A stretch of DNA of 23,019 bases, taken from Plantago elongata (taxonomy: Eukaryota > Streptophyta > Magnoliopsida > Lamiales > Plantaginaceae). A model generated the notes under the pieces. That model was not told the DNA's origin. It ran no database searches and was given only the letters and a program-made list of their open reading frames with translations. How positions within the stretch are numbered: position 1 is the first letter of the stretch; every line of letters begins with the position of its first letter. The position numbers and the translations under genes were made by a program. Positions 1 to 9,770 of this stretch are shown here, piece by piece. The DNA is taken from NCBI GenBank assembly GCA_036897095.1, contig JAYMSP010002663.1, positions 1-23,019 on the forward strand, read 5' to 3'.

Positions 1-1
1 G

Positions 2-217
2 GTTGAAGTTGAAAAGGCAAGGTTGGAGCTTGATATGAAGAAGGAGGAGCGTAAGGCGAGAGACATGGAGCTGAAGGTGAGAGACTTGGAGCGTAAGGAA
101 AAGGTGAAGATGTTGGACACGTACATGTCACTTATGGCAAACTACAACAACTTGCCCGAACAGGCCAGAGCAAACGTAGAAGCACTTGGCGCACTCTTGT
201 TCCCTAATAAAGACTAA
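2..217 (+). CDS. C-terminal end of a charged helical protein, partial
   Basis: The reading frame is open from base 2 to the TAA at 215-217, with no stop before the left edge, so this is the end of a longer protein whose start lies outside the window. The visible 71 residues are rich in Lys, Glu and Arg with a repeated pattern (KARDMELKVRDLERKEK), typical of a coiled-coil helix, followed by a more hydrophobic tail ending in LFPNKD. I do not recognise the family firmly. C-terminal helices of this style occur in plant proteins related to NAM-associated C-terminal domains and in second ORFs of PIF/Harbinger transposons; that link is inference only. The TTG at 23 and the ATG at 35 are internal codons, not starts. 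Confidence 0.5.
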   Translation, partial: VEVEKARLELDMKKEERKARDMELKVRDLERKEKVKMLDTYMSLMANYNNLPEQARANVEALGALLFPNKD

Positions 218-992
218 TGGCGAATGATCGCTTATGTAGTGTGTCATCTTTATTTTTTTACCTTCTGCCTTGTTTGTAATTTTGAATTTAATATGAATTT
301 GAATTTTGAATTTTGAAGATTGAATTTGATTTTGAATTTAAAAAAAAAAATGACTTGGCGACGATGACGCGTCACCACTGCAGCAAAAACGACGACGCAC
401 CGTCATCCTATCATCATTGAGGATGGTCTAAGGTCTCCTTCCTCTTTTGTTATGCCTATGATTTCTACTTGGCGATATCATGTTTCTACATGATTTAATT
501 TTTCATAACCATACTCACTATATAGTTTAGTATAGTTTCGAACGGAGCATTTTTCAGTAGAAATTAATTGTCTGTGGATACCGAGGTTCGAGATGTTGAT
601 CATATTGTATCATTATGTTCCACATATCATACATGACGAACTGATTCGTGGTGCTTGACGAACGAATTCAAAGAAGAGATTTAAGTCTTTAAAGTTATTG
701 TCTGAAAGTTAGTGCGATAAGGAGGTATTGATTTACTTCTTTACATTATATAATTATTGAATCAAGATTAATATGCAATAAAATTTTTGAATTCCGTTGC
801 AGTAATCTAGGGTTTATTTTTGTATGTTTAAGTGGTATGAGGGCTAGGACGATTTTAATGGCTATATACATATATGTTTGTGTACATTATTGTGGATTAA
901 AACTGAATTGTTTTCCGAATCTGTGACTAGAATCACGTATGGTTTTATATGATCATTAACTTGGTTAATGATTATTGTGGTAATTAATTACA
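218..992. other. gene-free AT-rich stretch
   Basis: No convincing coding region is visible. Positions about 280-350 hold a simple repeat of GAATTT/TTTTGAA steps ending in a 10-base-plus A run. Positions 356-425 are a CG-rich island with repeated GACGA and CGTCA words, unlike the surrounding AT-rich DNA; it could be the remains of a transposon end, but no paired inverted repeat is seen in the window. The rest looks like decayed repeat DNA. Confidence 0.5.
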
Positions 993-1560
993 CTAATTCT
1001 TTTGGAAATGAACTGGGTTTGTTTCATCTTTTATGGAACTGGCCTTCACAAAATAGAGACTTCCAGTCTCTTCGACTTTTCTGATCACAACCCGATCGCC
1101 ACCGTACACCGCTAATCTCCGGCTTGGCCGGATCCGGATTACCCTTGCACGATTTGCAACTACAACTACCTTCACGTCCAGTCCCGATTCGCAACCGATT
1201 ATGCGTGTAAAGAGCTTGCAAGCTCCAGCCACACAAATAGAAGCTGTGAGCTTCGTGAGCTTTCCTCTTGCTAAAACTTGGATGAATCGACACCGATGGA
1301 TTGAAGGACTGATGTAGCGCGATATTCGAAGCGAGGAGCGAAGGACAGAAAATCGCGATTAGATCGTGATTTCGGACCAAGAAAATTGTGACTTGAAAAC
1401 AAATTTGATTTGGTGGAATAGTTGGTATTTTGATGATGATATGAGCGGGGGTGGATGAATGCTCGAAGGTTTCCTAAACCCAGATTCGAACTAGGGTGGA
1501 AGAACTCGATTTTGGAAATCTGATTTTCGTTACAGGGACTTGATTGAAGTTTTAAAAAAC
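993..1560. other. GC-richer segment without a supportable gene
   Basis: Two overlapping minus-strand frames are open here (about 79 and 118 codons), but they overlap each other in different frames, have no recognisable motif and no clear continuation. The segment is richer in CG and CCGG-type words than its flanks, which may explain the long open frames. The nearby repeats suggest it is part of an old LTR or similar non-coding repeat. No function is proposed. Confidence 0.35.
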
Positions 1561-1627
1561 TTTAAGAGTTTGCTTTTGAGAATTAGATGGACCTAGGAAC
1601 TTCTGGGTAATTTGCTAAATGTTTAGA

Positions 1628-1757
1628 AATTGCAATCTGGCCCAAATTTTCTTGCGTGTTTTCAATTGAGCCCAAATTATTTCTGATCTATTCAATTAGG
1701 CGCAAAAGGTTTCCACGTAGTTCAGTTGAGGCCAAAAGTTTTTGAAAACTCCGAAAT
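1628..1757 (+). repeat. degenerate ~30-bp tandem repeats (CAATTGAGCCCAAA type)
   Basis: A phrase of the form CAATT-GRGCCCAAA recurs about every 30 bases: CAATCTGGCCCAAAT, CAATTGAGCCCAAAT, CAATTAGGCGCAAAA, CAGTTGAGGCCAAAA, and then a weaker GAAATTGCCCCAT. Spacers between the phrases are T-rich and differ. Blocks of this kind are common inside LTRs of plant retrotransposons, often of Ty3/gypsy type, so this may mark an old LTR. No matching partner LTR or TG...CA borders can be fixed in the window. Confidence 0.6.
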
Positions 1758-2674
1758 TGCCCCATATTTCGAAATATGTTTTCGATTTGATTTTAGAAAA
1801 TTGAAAAGGGACCCACGATTGTATCACACTGGTTGCTTGGAGCAACTTTATGTTATGTATGAATTTAGAATTCATCTTTGTTTATGTTTGGAGTATATGC
1901 TATGAGAACTTGTTAAATGTTTATTTCTGTGAATCATTTTATTTTGTATGAAATATTATTTGCATTATGTATGGGTAAGCGGAACTCATAATATGTGGTA
2001 TTTTATTTTGTACATGTAACTATGCTCCTTAATATTAGACTGCATATAGCATGTTTGGGTACGCACCGCCCAATATTTGATTATTGTACCTGAACTAGTA
2101 TGATCTTCTTTGATCGATTAATACCCCGACATAAATGTTCCCCAACATTTAATATAAGCATCATCTTGGATGTATGACGTCTTCCTCATAATTGAATGGT
2201 GTTTTAGACTTTTTCGTCCATGTAGTATACACCCCCGTGTTTGCTCTGGTCTACGAGGCGAGAACCCATTTCATAGGTCCATAGTGTAAGTACCGTGTTA
2301 GGTTTTGGCTTACTTATTCTACTCTTGTCACCCCCTTGTCAGAGTGTCTACGGACGTCGATTAGAATTGTTCTGGTCAACCAAGAGTTGTATTGTACAAT
2401 TGGTATGTCGACCTACACTACTGCAGTGATCAGCCTCCGTTGGGGCTGTTGTAGTGTGAATGTGGATCTTGGCCATTAAGATTCATGATTAGATATGAAT
2501 CTGTATTCTTCCGATGGAATTGTTGAATATGTTAAAATTATTGGAACTAAGTAAATCATAAGACCTTGATTATTTAGTCGCTGAATGTGAATGTTGTGAA
2601 TTATTTATTTAGAGTTGAATTAATTTCCGCTTTATTGATGTTATGTTTTAATATAGTTGTGAAATGGCATGATG
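1758..2674. other. non-coding stretch, probably decayed repeat DNA
   Basis: No open frame of note and no protein motif in either direction. Local words such as CACCCCCGTGTTTGCTCTGGTCTACGAG-like text near 2230 and a short stem around 2400-2460 (CACTACTGCAG... / ...CTGTTGTAGTGTG) recall LTR sequence, but borders cannot be set. I see nothing that supports a host gene. Confidence 0.4.
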
Positions 2675-2761
2675 TTTTTTTTTGAAACGGCTAAAGGGTG
2701 ACTCGAACCCCCGACCTATTGGTTGGAGGTGGAGCGTCTTACCAACTGAGCTGCACTTCAT
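2675..2761 (-). mobile_element. tRNA-derived SINE (short copy or head fragment)
   Basis: Read on the minus strand, the segment has a tRNA-like internal RNA polymerase III promoter: box A about 2753-2742 (CAGCTCAGTTGG) and box B about 2709-2699 (GGTTCGAGTCA), with a tRNA-like spacing between them. It ends in an A-run (nine T on the plus strand, 2675-2683), as expected for a retroposed SINE. The acceptor-stem ends (GAAGTGC and the bases after the T arm) do not pair and the T stem has a mismatch, so this is not a working tRNA gene. Length is only about 87 bp, mostly tRNA-related head. No clear target-site duplication was found. Confidence 0.7.
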
Positions 2762-3060
2762 TGTAAGATGAATATTTTATTGTTACCAATACGTTTATGT
2801 TGTAACCATTCTTTGCGTTTAGTATGTTGATTGAGTGAGTCTTGGACTTGCATCTATACGTGTGTGCTTTGTGAAAGCTTTGAGCATTTTTAGTTTGACT
2901 TAACACTCATATGAAATAGAATGAAAGTAATCTTGGACGAAGTAGCGAATTTGATACGTGAAGTATAATATATAGGCAGCATGCATTAAAACATGAGAAA
3001 TGTGAAAGACATTATCAAAATCAGTAATGAGTATGTGTAAGGACTTCTGGTAATGGTCAA
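2762..3060. other. left flank of the retrotransposon array, no gene seen
   Basis: This is unique-looking sequence between the SINE and the end of LTR A. The base pairs just outside the LTR (GGTCAA before TGTTGG) would be one half of a target-site duplication; its partner would lie to the right of the window. The sequence after the LTR end on the minus strand (TTGACCATTACC) is not a primer binding site, so 3061 is an outer edge of the element. Confidence 0.5.
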
Positions 3061-4409
3061 TGTTGGTCCAGATAACGACGAAGGAAAAGACTATAGGGGG
3101 GGGGGAGGTGAAAAGTCTTTTCAAACTTTTATCGATATACACTATTTCGCAAAAACTGGTGGGTTTCCGATAGATAAATGTGATTGTACTTTGAAGTAGT
3201 AAATCTGTGTGGGCTTTATGGTGGAATGTAAATACAAAATAGTAAATAACACAACAAGTATAGTAGTATCTGGAGGTGGCGTAATCCTCCAACTAGTCCA
3301 CTTCGGCCTTGATCCCTACAAACAAATGGTTCCCAACCAAATGTTCCTCATGAGTTTTTCCCTAGCTCCTAGAGTCAAGTACTTTCAGTACTCAAGATAA
3401 CCTTGGTGCTATTCCTTGATTTCCCAAATCAAATACTTCTATACTCCACCCCTTGATGGTGTTGGTTATAAATTGATTGTCAAGAAAGCTTCTCGTATAA
3501 CTTTTCAGCTATATTCTTAGAGACCTTAGAAGAGATAACACCACTTAATACACTTATTCAATATATGGTAGGTTCTCTTTTACTGACCCAAGTAATTGGT
3601 ATCCGTTATGGAGAATGCGCTTTAGAAAGGGTATCCGAAAGTTCAACTCTTTCACGAATAACAATCTCTTGTTATAGGTTTAGGACACTTAAAACTACGA
3701 GTGATTCTTCGAGCTTGTTAGTCGCAACAGAAAGCTTGGTGAATGGTAGTGAGATGCTTGAGAGAATACTTTGCTTGGTAAGTAGATTCGAGCGTAGTTC
3801 GTGTGTGTATTTCTTAGCTTCTAATTGGTGATATTTATAGAAGAATATGAGAGTCATTTGAATAGTATCCGTTAGACCTTCCCAAAATTCAATCCGTTGA
3901 TATCTCGAAATGAGTACTCAGAAGTCCCTTTCTCATTTTTCAGAGAGGACTATGCATTGAGCGACTTTCCAGCCAGTGTAATTAATGCATTGTACTATTT
4001 CTTATCTTGTAGTCTCAGCGGACACATGAGCCTTTCTAAAAGCTAGCATGCTCCTGAACTCAGTGATGTCATATGCTCAGAGCCTTGTTATGTGCAATAT
4101 ATGTACTATACTATATGCTTTCTGATCATAGTCTATCTGAGGAAACTTAACCTTATGTTTTCAAAATCTTGTGCAATCTTCAATCTTCAATTCATCGATT
4201 AAAATCATTGCTAGGATCCTTCTTCATGGCCTTCTTCGAAATATAAAATTACATCAGAGACCTAATAATCCTATTACAAGTTTTACTTAACTAACATACT
4301 ATGTGATTTCCTTTCAAATGTTCAAGTGAACTAAGAGTACTAGTTATCTTTCTGTACTAAGATAAGTCATATGGTGATTTATCAAAAATACTAACAAATA
4401 TTCCTAACA
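3061..4409 (-). repeat. LTR A (outer 3' LTR, 1349 bp)
   Basis: On the minus strand the LTR begins TGTTAGGAATATT at 4409 and ends GGACCAACA at 3061, giving the expected TG...CA borders. It follows a polypurine tract directly. It aligns along its length with LTR B (9771-11229), at about 90% by eye in sampled parts. Near its 3' end it has a C-rich tract (ten G on the plus strand, 3096-3105) followed by TATAGTC, the usual 'CACCCCCC-CTAGTC' style of copia U5 ends. Open frames inside it (3565-3831 +, 2900-3292 - and 3672-3857 -) are chance. Relative to LTR B it lacks about 65 bp near 3312 and about 30 bp near 3170. Confidence 0.88.
3831..3839 (-). promoter_or_regulatory. TATA box of LTR A
   Basis: The minus strand reads TTCTATAAATATCACC, a good TATAAATA box in the middle of the LTR. 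The same place in LTR B reads CTATATATATCACC. It would mark the U3/R border region and start the genomic transcript. With LTR A at the outer end, it would now read out into the left flank. Confidence 0.6.
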
Positions 4410-4821
4410 AATTTTTCCCTTTTTGATCAGTCAACCATGACTATCTTCAAAGTCCTATTACAAACATGGAAGTGAAAACAATCCACCACTTAACTATTTC
4501 AAAGATATTCAATCAGTTAATTAAGTGCAGAAAGTAAACATCAACCAAATCACAAGAAGTGATATTTGCTGACAAGTTATCTTCTATTAATGATTATGGA
4601 GAGTATGATCATCAGAAAAAAATATTACAGAACATAAGATAACTTTTAAAAAAGTATTACAAAGAAATACAGTCACCAGAATTACAAAAACTACGAAGTA
4701 AATTAGGACAACATGAGAGTTCAAGTTCCAAGTGAGACATCCTAAAATACTAGTCTTCAAGTCTTCAAAAATAAACTTTGGTTCAGAAACAACAAGTTCT
4801 TCATCACCTTTTTTTTTTGGA
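4410..4821 (-). other. 3' untranslated region and polypurine tract of unit A
   Basis: The 412 bp between the third-ORF stop and LTR A are T-rich on the coding strand and hold no gene. The last 16 bases before the LTR (4425-4410, minus strand CAAAAAGGGAAAAATT) are a polypurine tract that would prime plus-strand synthesis. Unit B has the same layout with the tract CAAAAAGGGAGAAATT at 11245-11230. Confidence 0.75.
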
Positions 4822-7489
4822 TTAATGAATTTGGTTATCAACTTTCCTACAGTCTTTAAAATATTCATAGAGAAGCCTTTTGACAGAGAGTTCAATCTTT
4901 CTGGCTAATCCACAAATATCTTTATAAGTCTTTGCAGGGTCTTTGATTTTCTGAACAAAGAGCGTGACCTAGTAGTATTTACCCCAGTCCCATGCATGGT
5001 CTGCCTAAAGTTGAGATAACTCATGATGCGGATAGATGATCTCAAGATATGCAATGCCATCCATATAATCTTCAACAGTCATATAGAAGGATTGTTAGGC
5101 TTTAACAACTAATTTGTTCATCTTGCTATATGTACCATCCATTTTCTGAACTTTATGTACATCATCAGGCCTTGGATAAGGACAGATGAAGCGCAATGGC
5201 TTTTGCATAGCCTTAGTCCTCTTTTGAAATCAACCCATGCCTTAGTATGCTCAGGATTTAGCAGTACTGGCTTGTTAGTTCTCCCTGCCGTCATCTGATT
5301 GTAAATTGGAGTTGGAAACTTTTTGTTTAGCAATAGATGCTTTAGCTCAAGAATCCAATATCCATTCTGGAGATGTATGCATATGTAGGCTGACTGGCTG
5401 TCATCAGTCTTGACATACTCAATCTGGGCAGCAGATGGCCTTTCTTCTTGTTCTTTCTCTTGAACTCTGCCAAACTGTAAATCTCTGCACCTTTTTTCTG
5501 TTCAGTCCTTTCTCCAATAAAAGTTCTTCATGATTTCTTGGAGTTGTGCTGAAAGATCCACCTGGGATAGACTTGGTGTTTCTAGAAGGGGTTCTAGCAG
5601 CTATTGGCCTTACTGCCAATGATGGTTTAGAGGTGTTTCCAACTCCCGTTCTCTTCTGGAGTGGATGATCATCATGATCAGTCTCATCATCGTCATGAAA
5701 GATGTTCTGGATTGGAGACTTGCACCTTTCCTGACCAACTAACTCTCCTTCTTCTTGTTCTTGGTCTTTAGAAGGCTTCTTTTCTTCCAATATAACAAGG
5801 GCCTTGGAACCCTTGGTAATCACACTTTTAAGCCTTGATCTTGTTGTTACTCTTGGTTCTTCAACAACCTCGATTTCTGGAGCTTTGTTCTTTGCTGGAG
5901 CTTAACTTGTGGAGGGCATTGGTTGTTTTCTCTTTCTGCCTTGGCTTCTATGGGGCGCTGCTAAGTCTTCCCCCACAATCATGAATGACTGAGTCAAACT
6001 GGCATATGAATCTGAGAGAGATTCAAAGTTTCTCTGCAGATTGTTGTGTACTAAAACAAGCTGTTAGATTTTGGATTTGAGCTCTTTATTTTCCTTTAGG
6101 AGTAACGCCTCCTTTTGATTCAACTCTTCCAAAGGACGAAATATGGCTTCAACTTTCTGAGTAGCAAACTAAGCCTCCTCCAGTGCCCTGTTGGCACTGG
6201 TGCAATCATCATCCCGGATCATGCCTAGATCCTTCTGGGCTAATGCTATTGCAGTGGATCTTTTGAGATGAAGGCGAGCAATAAACTTGTTTTCTTCTGG
6301 GACTGTTTCAAGCACTTCAACATCTTATGCTAGTAGTTCCTTCCTGGCTTGGCATACACTGAGCTTCTTCCCATATATTCAACATCTCATATTGTAGTAG
6401 CAGGGCATGAGAATATGTGTGGAGCCAGCATTTCCCTTTTCAGATGGGAAGTTTGCATAGCTTTAATTTCTGGTGCCATCCAGTTTGGGTCTTCTTCTTC
6501 TTTACTTTCAATGACGTCTTCATCATATTCATCCAGACCGGAGACCATTTTATCCTTGCCTTTATGTGCAGCCGTAGGAACTTGTTTATGTGATGCAGCC
6601 TTAGCATCTTGCTCATCAGCTTCAGTCATCAAAGCGTCTAACTCTGCAACCGTGACTTTGATGTCTCATTTAAGCTGTAGTTTATCATCAAGGAGTTCCC
6701 TTTCCTTGGCATTCTAGGCATCGAACCTCAGTATCCGGTCTTGTTTCTCTTCAATTTGGGACTGACATTCCAGAGAGAGTCTTGTTTCTGTTTCCAACAA
6801 CTTCTTGAGTTTTTCAACTCGAAGTTCAGCAGCTTGGATTTCTTCAGGTAATTGGGTAGCCTGCTGAGCCTGTTGATACTTTGGTGATGATGGTGGTGTT
6901 CTCTGAGTATTGGTTGGAGAAGTTTATTGTTCTCCAGAGCCAACTTATCCTTGAGCTATGCCACCAGTCCCTGGTGCTGGGCTATCATCATCGTTGTCAT
7001 CACCATCCTTATGATGTTCTGAAGGAGGGTTCTGGAAGTCTTTCTCATCGATCTCTTCCTCATATTCAGAGACCAAGTTGATCACATATGGCAGAGTGAC
7101 CATGTTGCCATTTACTTCCTCTTGTTCTGAGGGATATACTCACAGTGATTTAGGCAACACAGAGTCGAAGACCATATGCTTCTTGGTTTGTTCATCACCA
7201 GCTTGGAAATCTGCTACAAGTTCCTTTGCCACTTTTGTCACGAAGTCTTCATGCATCAGGAAATAGTAGGAGTAATTCTCTGTAGGCAACATAGCATGGA
7301 TGTAGTTTTCCAGATCGAATGCTCGTGCTTTTCGCTCTTTATTATCGATCACTTTGGCAATATCTGAAAGATCAGCCTTTCTGAGCTTTTGCCATAACCC
7401 GAAGCACTTGAGATTCTTCTTTAGAGTGACCGTCTGGAATAACTCGAGTAGATTGAGTGGTGACTCCACATCAATTACTGGCACTTCAA

Positions 7490-7581
7490 CTGGATCCAAA
7501 AAGAAAGAGTACAAGTTAATTTTGTTCAAACCACTTGTAGAAATTTGAGAAAAGGTGAAGTATCAAGCTTTTTGAGCATAC
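7490..7581 (-). other. retained intron in third ORF copy A
   Basis: The minus-strand segment starts GTATGC at 7581 and ends GGATCCAG at 7490. It aligns with the clear intron of copy B at 14281-14359, sharing the AACTTGTACTCTTTCTTT-like branch point and pyrimidine region. Unlike the three upstream introns of copy B, this one has not been removed from copy A. The 3' border in copy A has small changes, so the exact acceptor is less sure. Confidence 0.6.
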
Positions 7582-7692
7582 CTATATAGAAACACTAGGC
7601 TCGTTAGCTTGGACTTCTGGTAAAACTTGTGCTTCAGATACCGATTGGTAAGGACAAGATGTTTCCTCAACAACCTTTCTTTCTGCTAGAGC

Positions 7693-7776
7693 CTGAGAAT
7701 TAAAATAAAAAAATGCAATATCAGAAATGTTCGTCAGAAAAAGGGTTGAAGAGATATGAGTTTCTGAGTATTTCAC
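7693..7776 (-). other. possible intron in copy A, readable in frame
   Basis: The minus strand runs from GTGAAA (7776) to TTTTAATTCTCAG (7693), 84 bp. It corresponds to 14471-14560 in copy B, where the donor is GTAAGT. The length is a multiple of three in both copies and the frame stays open, so it may be either an intron or translated sequence. It is kept in both copies. Confidence 0.45.
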
Positions 7777-9704
7777 TTCCAAGTTAGGAAGCTCAAAATC
7801 ATTTCTCTCAGAAACCTTGGAGGTCTCTGGTGTCCTTTATGGTGAGTTTGCCTTTTTGGCATTGTCCATTTCCATTGGTGATGGGGAGGTCGTAACTGTA
7901 TCCCCACCTACCTTTTCTTCAGAATGAGCCTTCTAAATAGAAGGCTCAGAAACACTTTTTTCAGAAGGTTTTTTCAACCTCTAGAATCACTTGATATTGT
8001 GGAATTTTTACCACTTCATTATCTTTCTCAATTGGAGCCTGTTTCACAGGCTCAGATTCTTGATGTGTCGATGTTGAAGGACCTCTACTTCATTAAGAGG
8101 GGTATGCAGTGTCTCCATGAAAGCCTGGTTATCTTCACGCAATTGGGCTTCTATTTCATGGTTTGATGTTTCTGGTACTTCGAACCTTCCTCATGTTCAT
8201 TTTGAGTTCCTGTCTCAATTTGAGGAACCTTCTCAGGTGCATGAATTTCTTCAGCAAGTATGTTTGCTGGCATTTGGAATGTGGAGGCAATGTCAGTATC
8301 CTCCAACATTCGATCACTTTCCACCAAACCTTTGTCTTCATGTTAGTGAGTGATAACTCTTCCTGCTGGTGCTTTCTCAATAACCTTAGCTCGTTTGATC
8401 AGAGGAGTTGAGCTTGAGGCTCCACCATGAGTCTCCATCCATGATCTCTTAAGTGTTTCTAGAAGAGAAACATTATCATCAGAGTCATTACTTTCATAAC
8501 TTGGGACAGACTCGTTGATTGCATTATGGTCTTGCACGGAGAGCTCTGGCATTTTGCCTAAGCTGAATGTTCTTCTTTCAGAGATGGGGTATCTCTGAAC
8601 AGGTCTTGGTTGAGGGGCTTCAACCTCATAAACCCTTTATGAGGGTTGGATTTCTGAAATAACAACTTTTGCAAGCTGTTTCCTTGAAGTTCTCTGCTTC
8701 TTGGTCATTGATTTCTTTGCAACTTGGACCTTAGCGGCTTCTCCCTTAGAAGCGTCTTTTCCTTGTGACACCAACTCTCCCTTGGCAGCCCTCTTCAGAG
8801 ACTTCTCATATGCATGTTTGTAAATGCTGTTGGCCACAATATGTCCATGTGCTCTCTGAGCACTACCTCACATTTCTCTCGAAGAATAGCATATCTTAGG
8901 CTGTAGTGCATGTTTGCGTTAGTATCAGCACGACCTTTGGCTATCTTGGCTCAAATTCTTTGACCCTGTTGATGAACTTGGTGAATGCGTACTTACCCCA
9001 ATTGAAGAGGTGTTCCTTCTCATTCACCTGTTTCTGGAGAATGTCATCATCATCCAACGTTCGAAGCTTATATGATAAATGCCTCCTTTTGTTGCCATCA
9101 AAGCAACGGTGAAGTATACTGACCAAGACATTCCAGTGGTCATAAAGGTGCTTGGTCCTAATGTCTCCCAGTACGAACCTTGATGGAAAATCTTCGATTT
9201 TTTCATTCACAGCTTCTTCATACAAAATTTTGACAGCATCATTCAAAACCTTGTCTTTTGTATTGATCTCAGAAACCTGGCCGTGATTCTTCAATCGGAA
9301 GATTTTGTAGAACTTGTCACAGTCCAGGACTATCTCAGTACCTTGGACTTTGGTTTTAATGTACGTTTCTGCAACGCCATTATTAAGCTTTGTGTGTATT
9401 TTGGAGCTGTTGTAGAACTCCAACACATCCACAGATGAACAAGCCGCTTGGAGCAATAGAAAGGAGTTTCCTAACCCTGGCTTTTTCAAGCATCTTCAGG
9501 ACATAGTTCCTATATGGAGTACAACAGTTTAGTACTGAGCATCCATATGTGCTCCCCAGTTCATTTTGAGGCTGGAAGTCCAGTCCTCTGGGTTGAATTT
9601 ACTAAGGAGACGTTGATTTAACACCTCTAAGTTTCTCACACATTGCTTTCAGCAGAGGAGATAGTCGCAATAGAGTTCTTGGAAGTAGTCTTCTTAGAAG
9701 CCAT

Positions 9705-9770
9705 CTCTTATATAGTAGTGAGTGAGAGATTTGAGATTAGTATTTGATCGAGAAGATTAATCTATCTTTT
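9705..9770 (-). other. leader of copy A joined directly to LTR B
   Basis: On the minus strand LTR B ends GGACCAACA at 9771 and is followed at once by AAAAGATAGATTAATC, which aligns with the leader of third ORF copy B near 16850. No primer binding site, gag or pol separates the LTR from the ORF. This looks like an internal deletion joining the LTR end to the third-ORF leader. Confidence 0.7.

Larger units (their letters stand above)
4822..9704 (-). pseudogene. third ORF (envelope-like), copy A, broken
   Basis: A degraded long gene between an LTR and a PPT. The start is taken at ATG 9704 (MASKKTTSKNS), which matches the start of copy B and is preceded in both by TATATAAGAG. The end is taken at TAA 4822-4824, the homologous place to the TGA that ends copy B. 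In order: a basic Ser/Lys N terminus; a conserved globular part at about 9489-8941 (LEFYNSSK, LHRCFDGNK); a basic Lys-rich stretch (8837-8640); an acidic/Ser part with a likely nuclear signal (IKRAK, near 8390); a former multi-exon region (8160-7490); a second conserved part at 7529-7140 (VIDNKERKARAFDLENYIHA); Lys/Glu-rich coiled coils (about 6950-6000); a basic patch; and a conserved C-terminal part (5333-4822). It has many stops and shifts. Three introns present in copy B are exactly absent here. Its role is unknown; by position it matches the Sirevirus 'envelope-like' ORF, but no signal peptide or membrane segment is visible. Confidence 0.75.
3061..9770 (-). repeat. unit A of a ~7-kb tandem repeat
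   Basis: LTR A, PPT, third ORF copy A and about 66 bp of its leader form a unit in direct orientation with 9771-16850. The junction of the two units is the LTR B end at 9771, not a random break inside the unit, which favours an LTR-based or deletion-based origin over a simple segmental duplication. Confidence 0.8.

Noticed and set aside
993..1380. Two overlapping minus-strand open frames of 79 and 118 codons
   Set aside because: They are in different frames over the same DNA, have no recognisable motif, and lie in a CG-richer segment next to LTR-like repeats. No support for a gene.
2675..2761. A tRNA gene on the minus strand
   Set aside because: The acceptor stem does not pair, the T stem has a mismatch, and an A-run follows. 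It fits a tRNA-derived SINE instead.
3096..3110. The G run followed by TG read as a polypurine tract and LTR start on the plus strand
   Set aside because: All coding parts are on the minus strand, and true polypurine tracts with LTR starts are found at 4410-4425 and 11230-11245. The G run lies inside the LTRs near their 3' end.
2900..3292. A 130-codon minus-strand open frame
   Set aside because: It crosses the LTR A border at 3061 into the flank and is not kept in LTR B. LTR sequence is non-coding.
4587..4895. An open frame with a long hydrophobic stretch, which could be taken for a membrane anchor of an envelope-like protein
   Set aside because: It lies mostly in the T-rich 3' untranslated region and out of frame with the third ORF, which ends at 4822. 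The matching place in copy B has stops, so the hydrophobic run is a by-product of T-rich DNA.
6349..6717. A 122-codon plus-strand open frame
   Set aside because: It is the complement of the low-complexity coiled-coil part of third ORF copy A and has a Ser/Leu-rich make-up expected from antisense of Glu/Lys-rich coding DNA.
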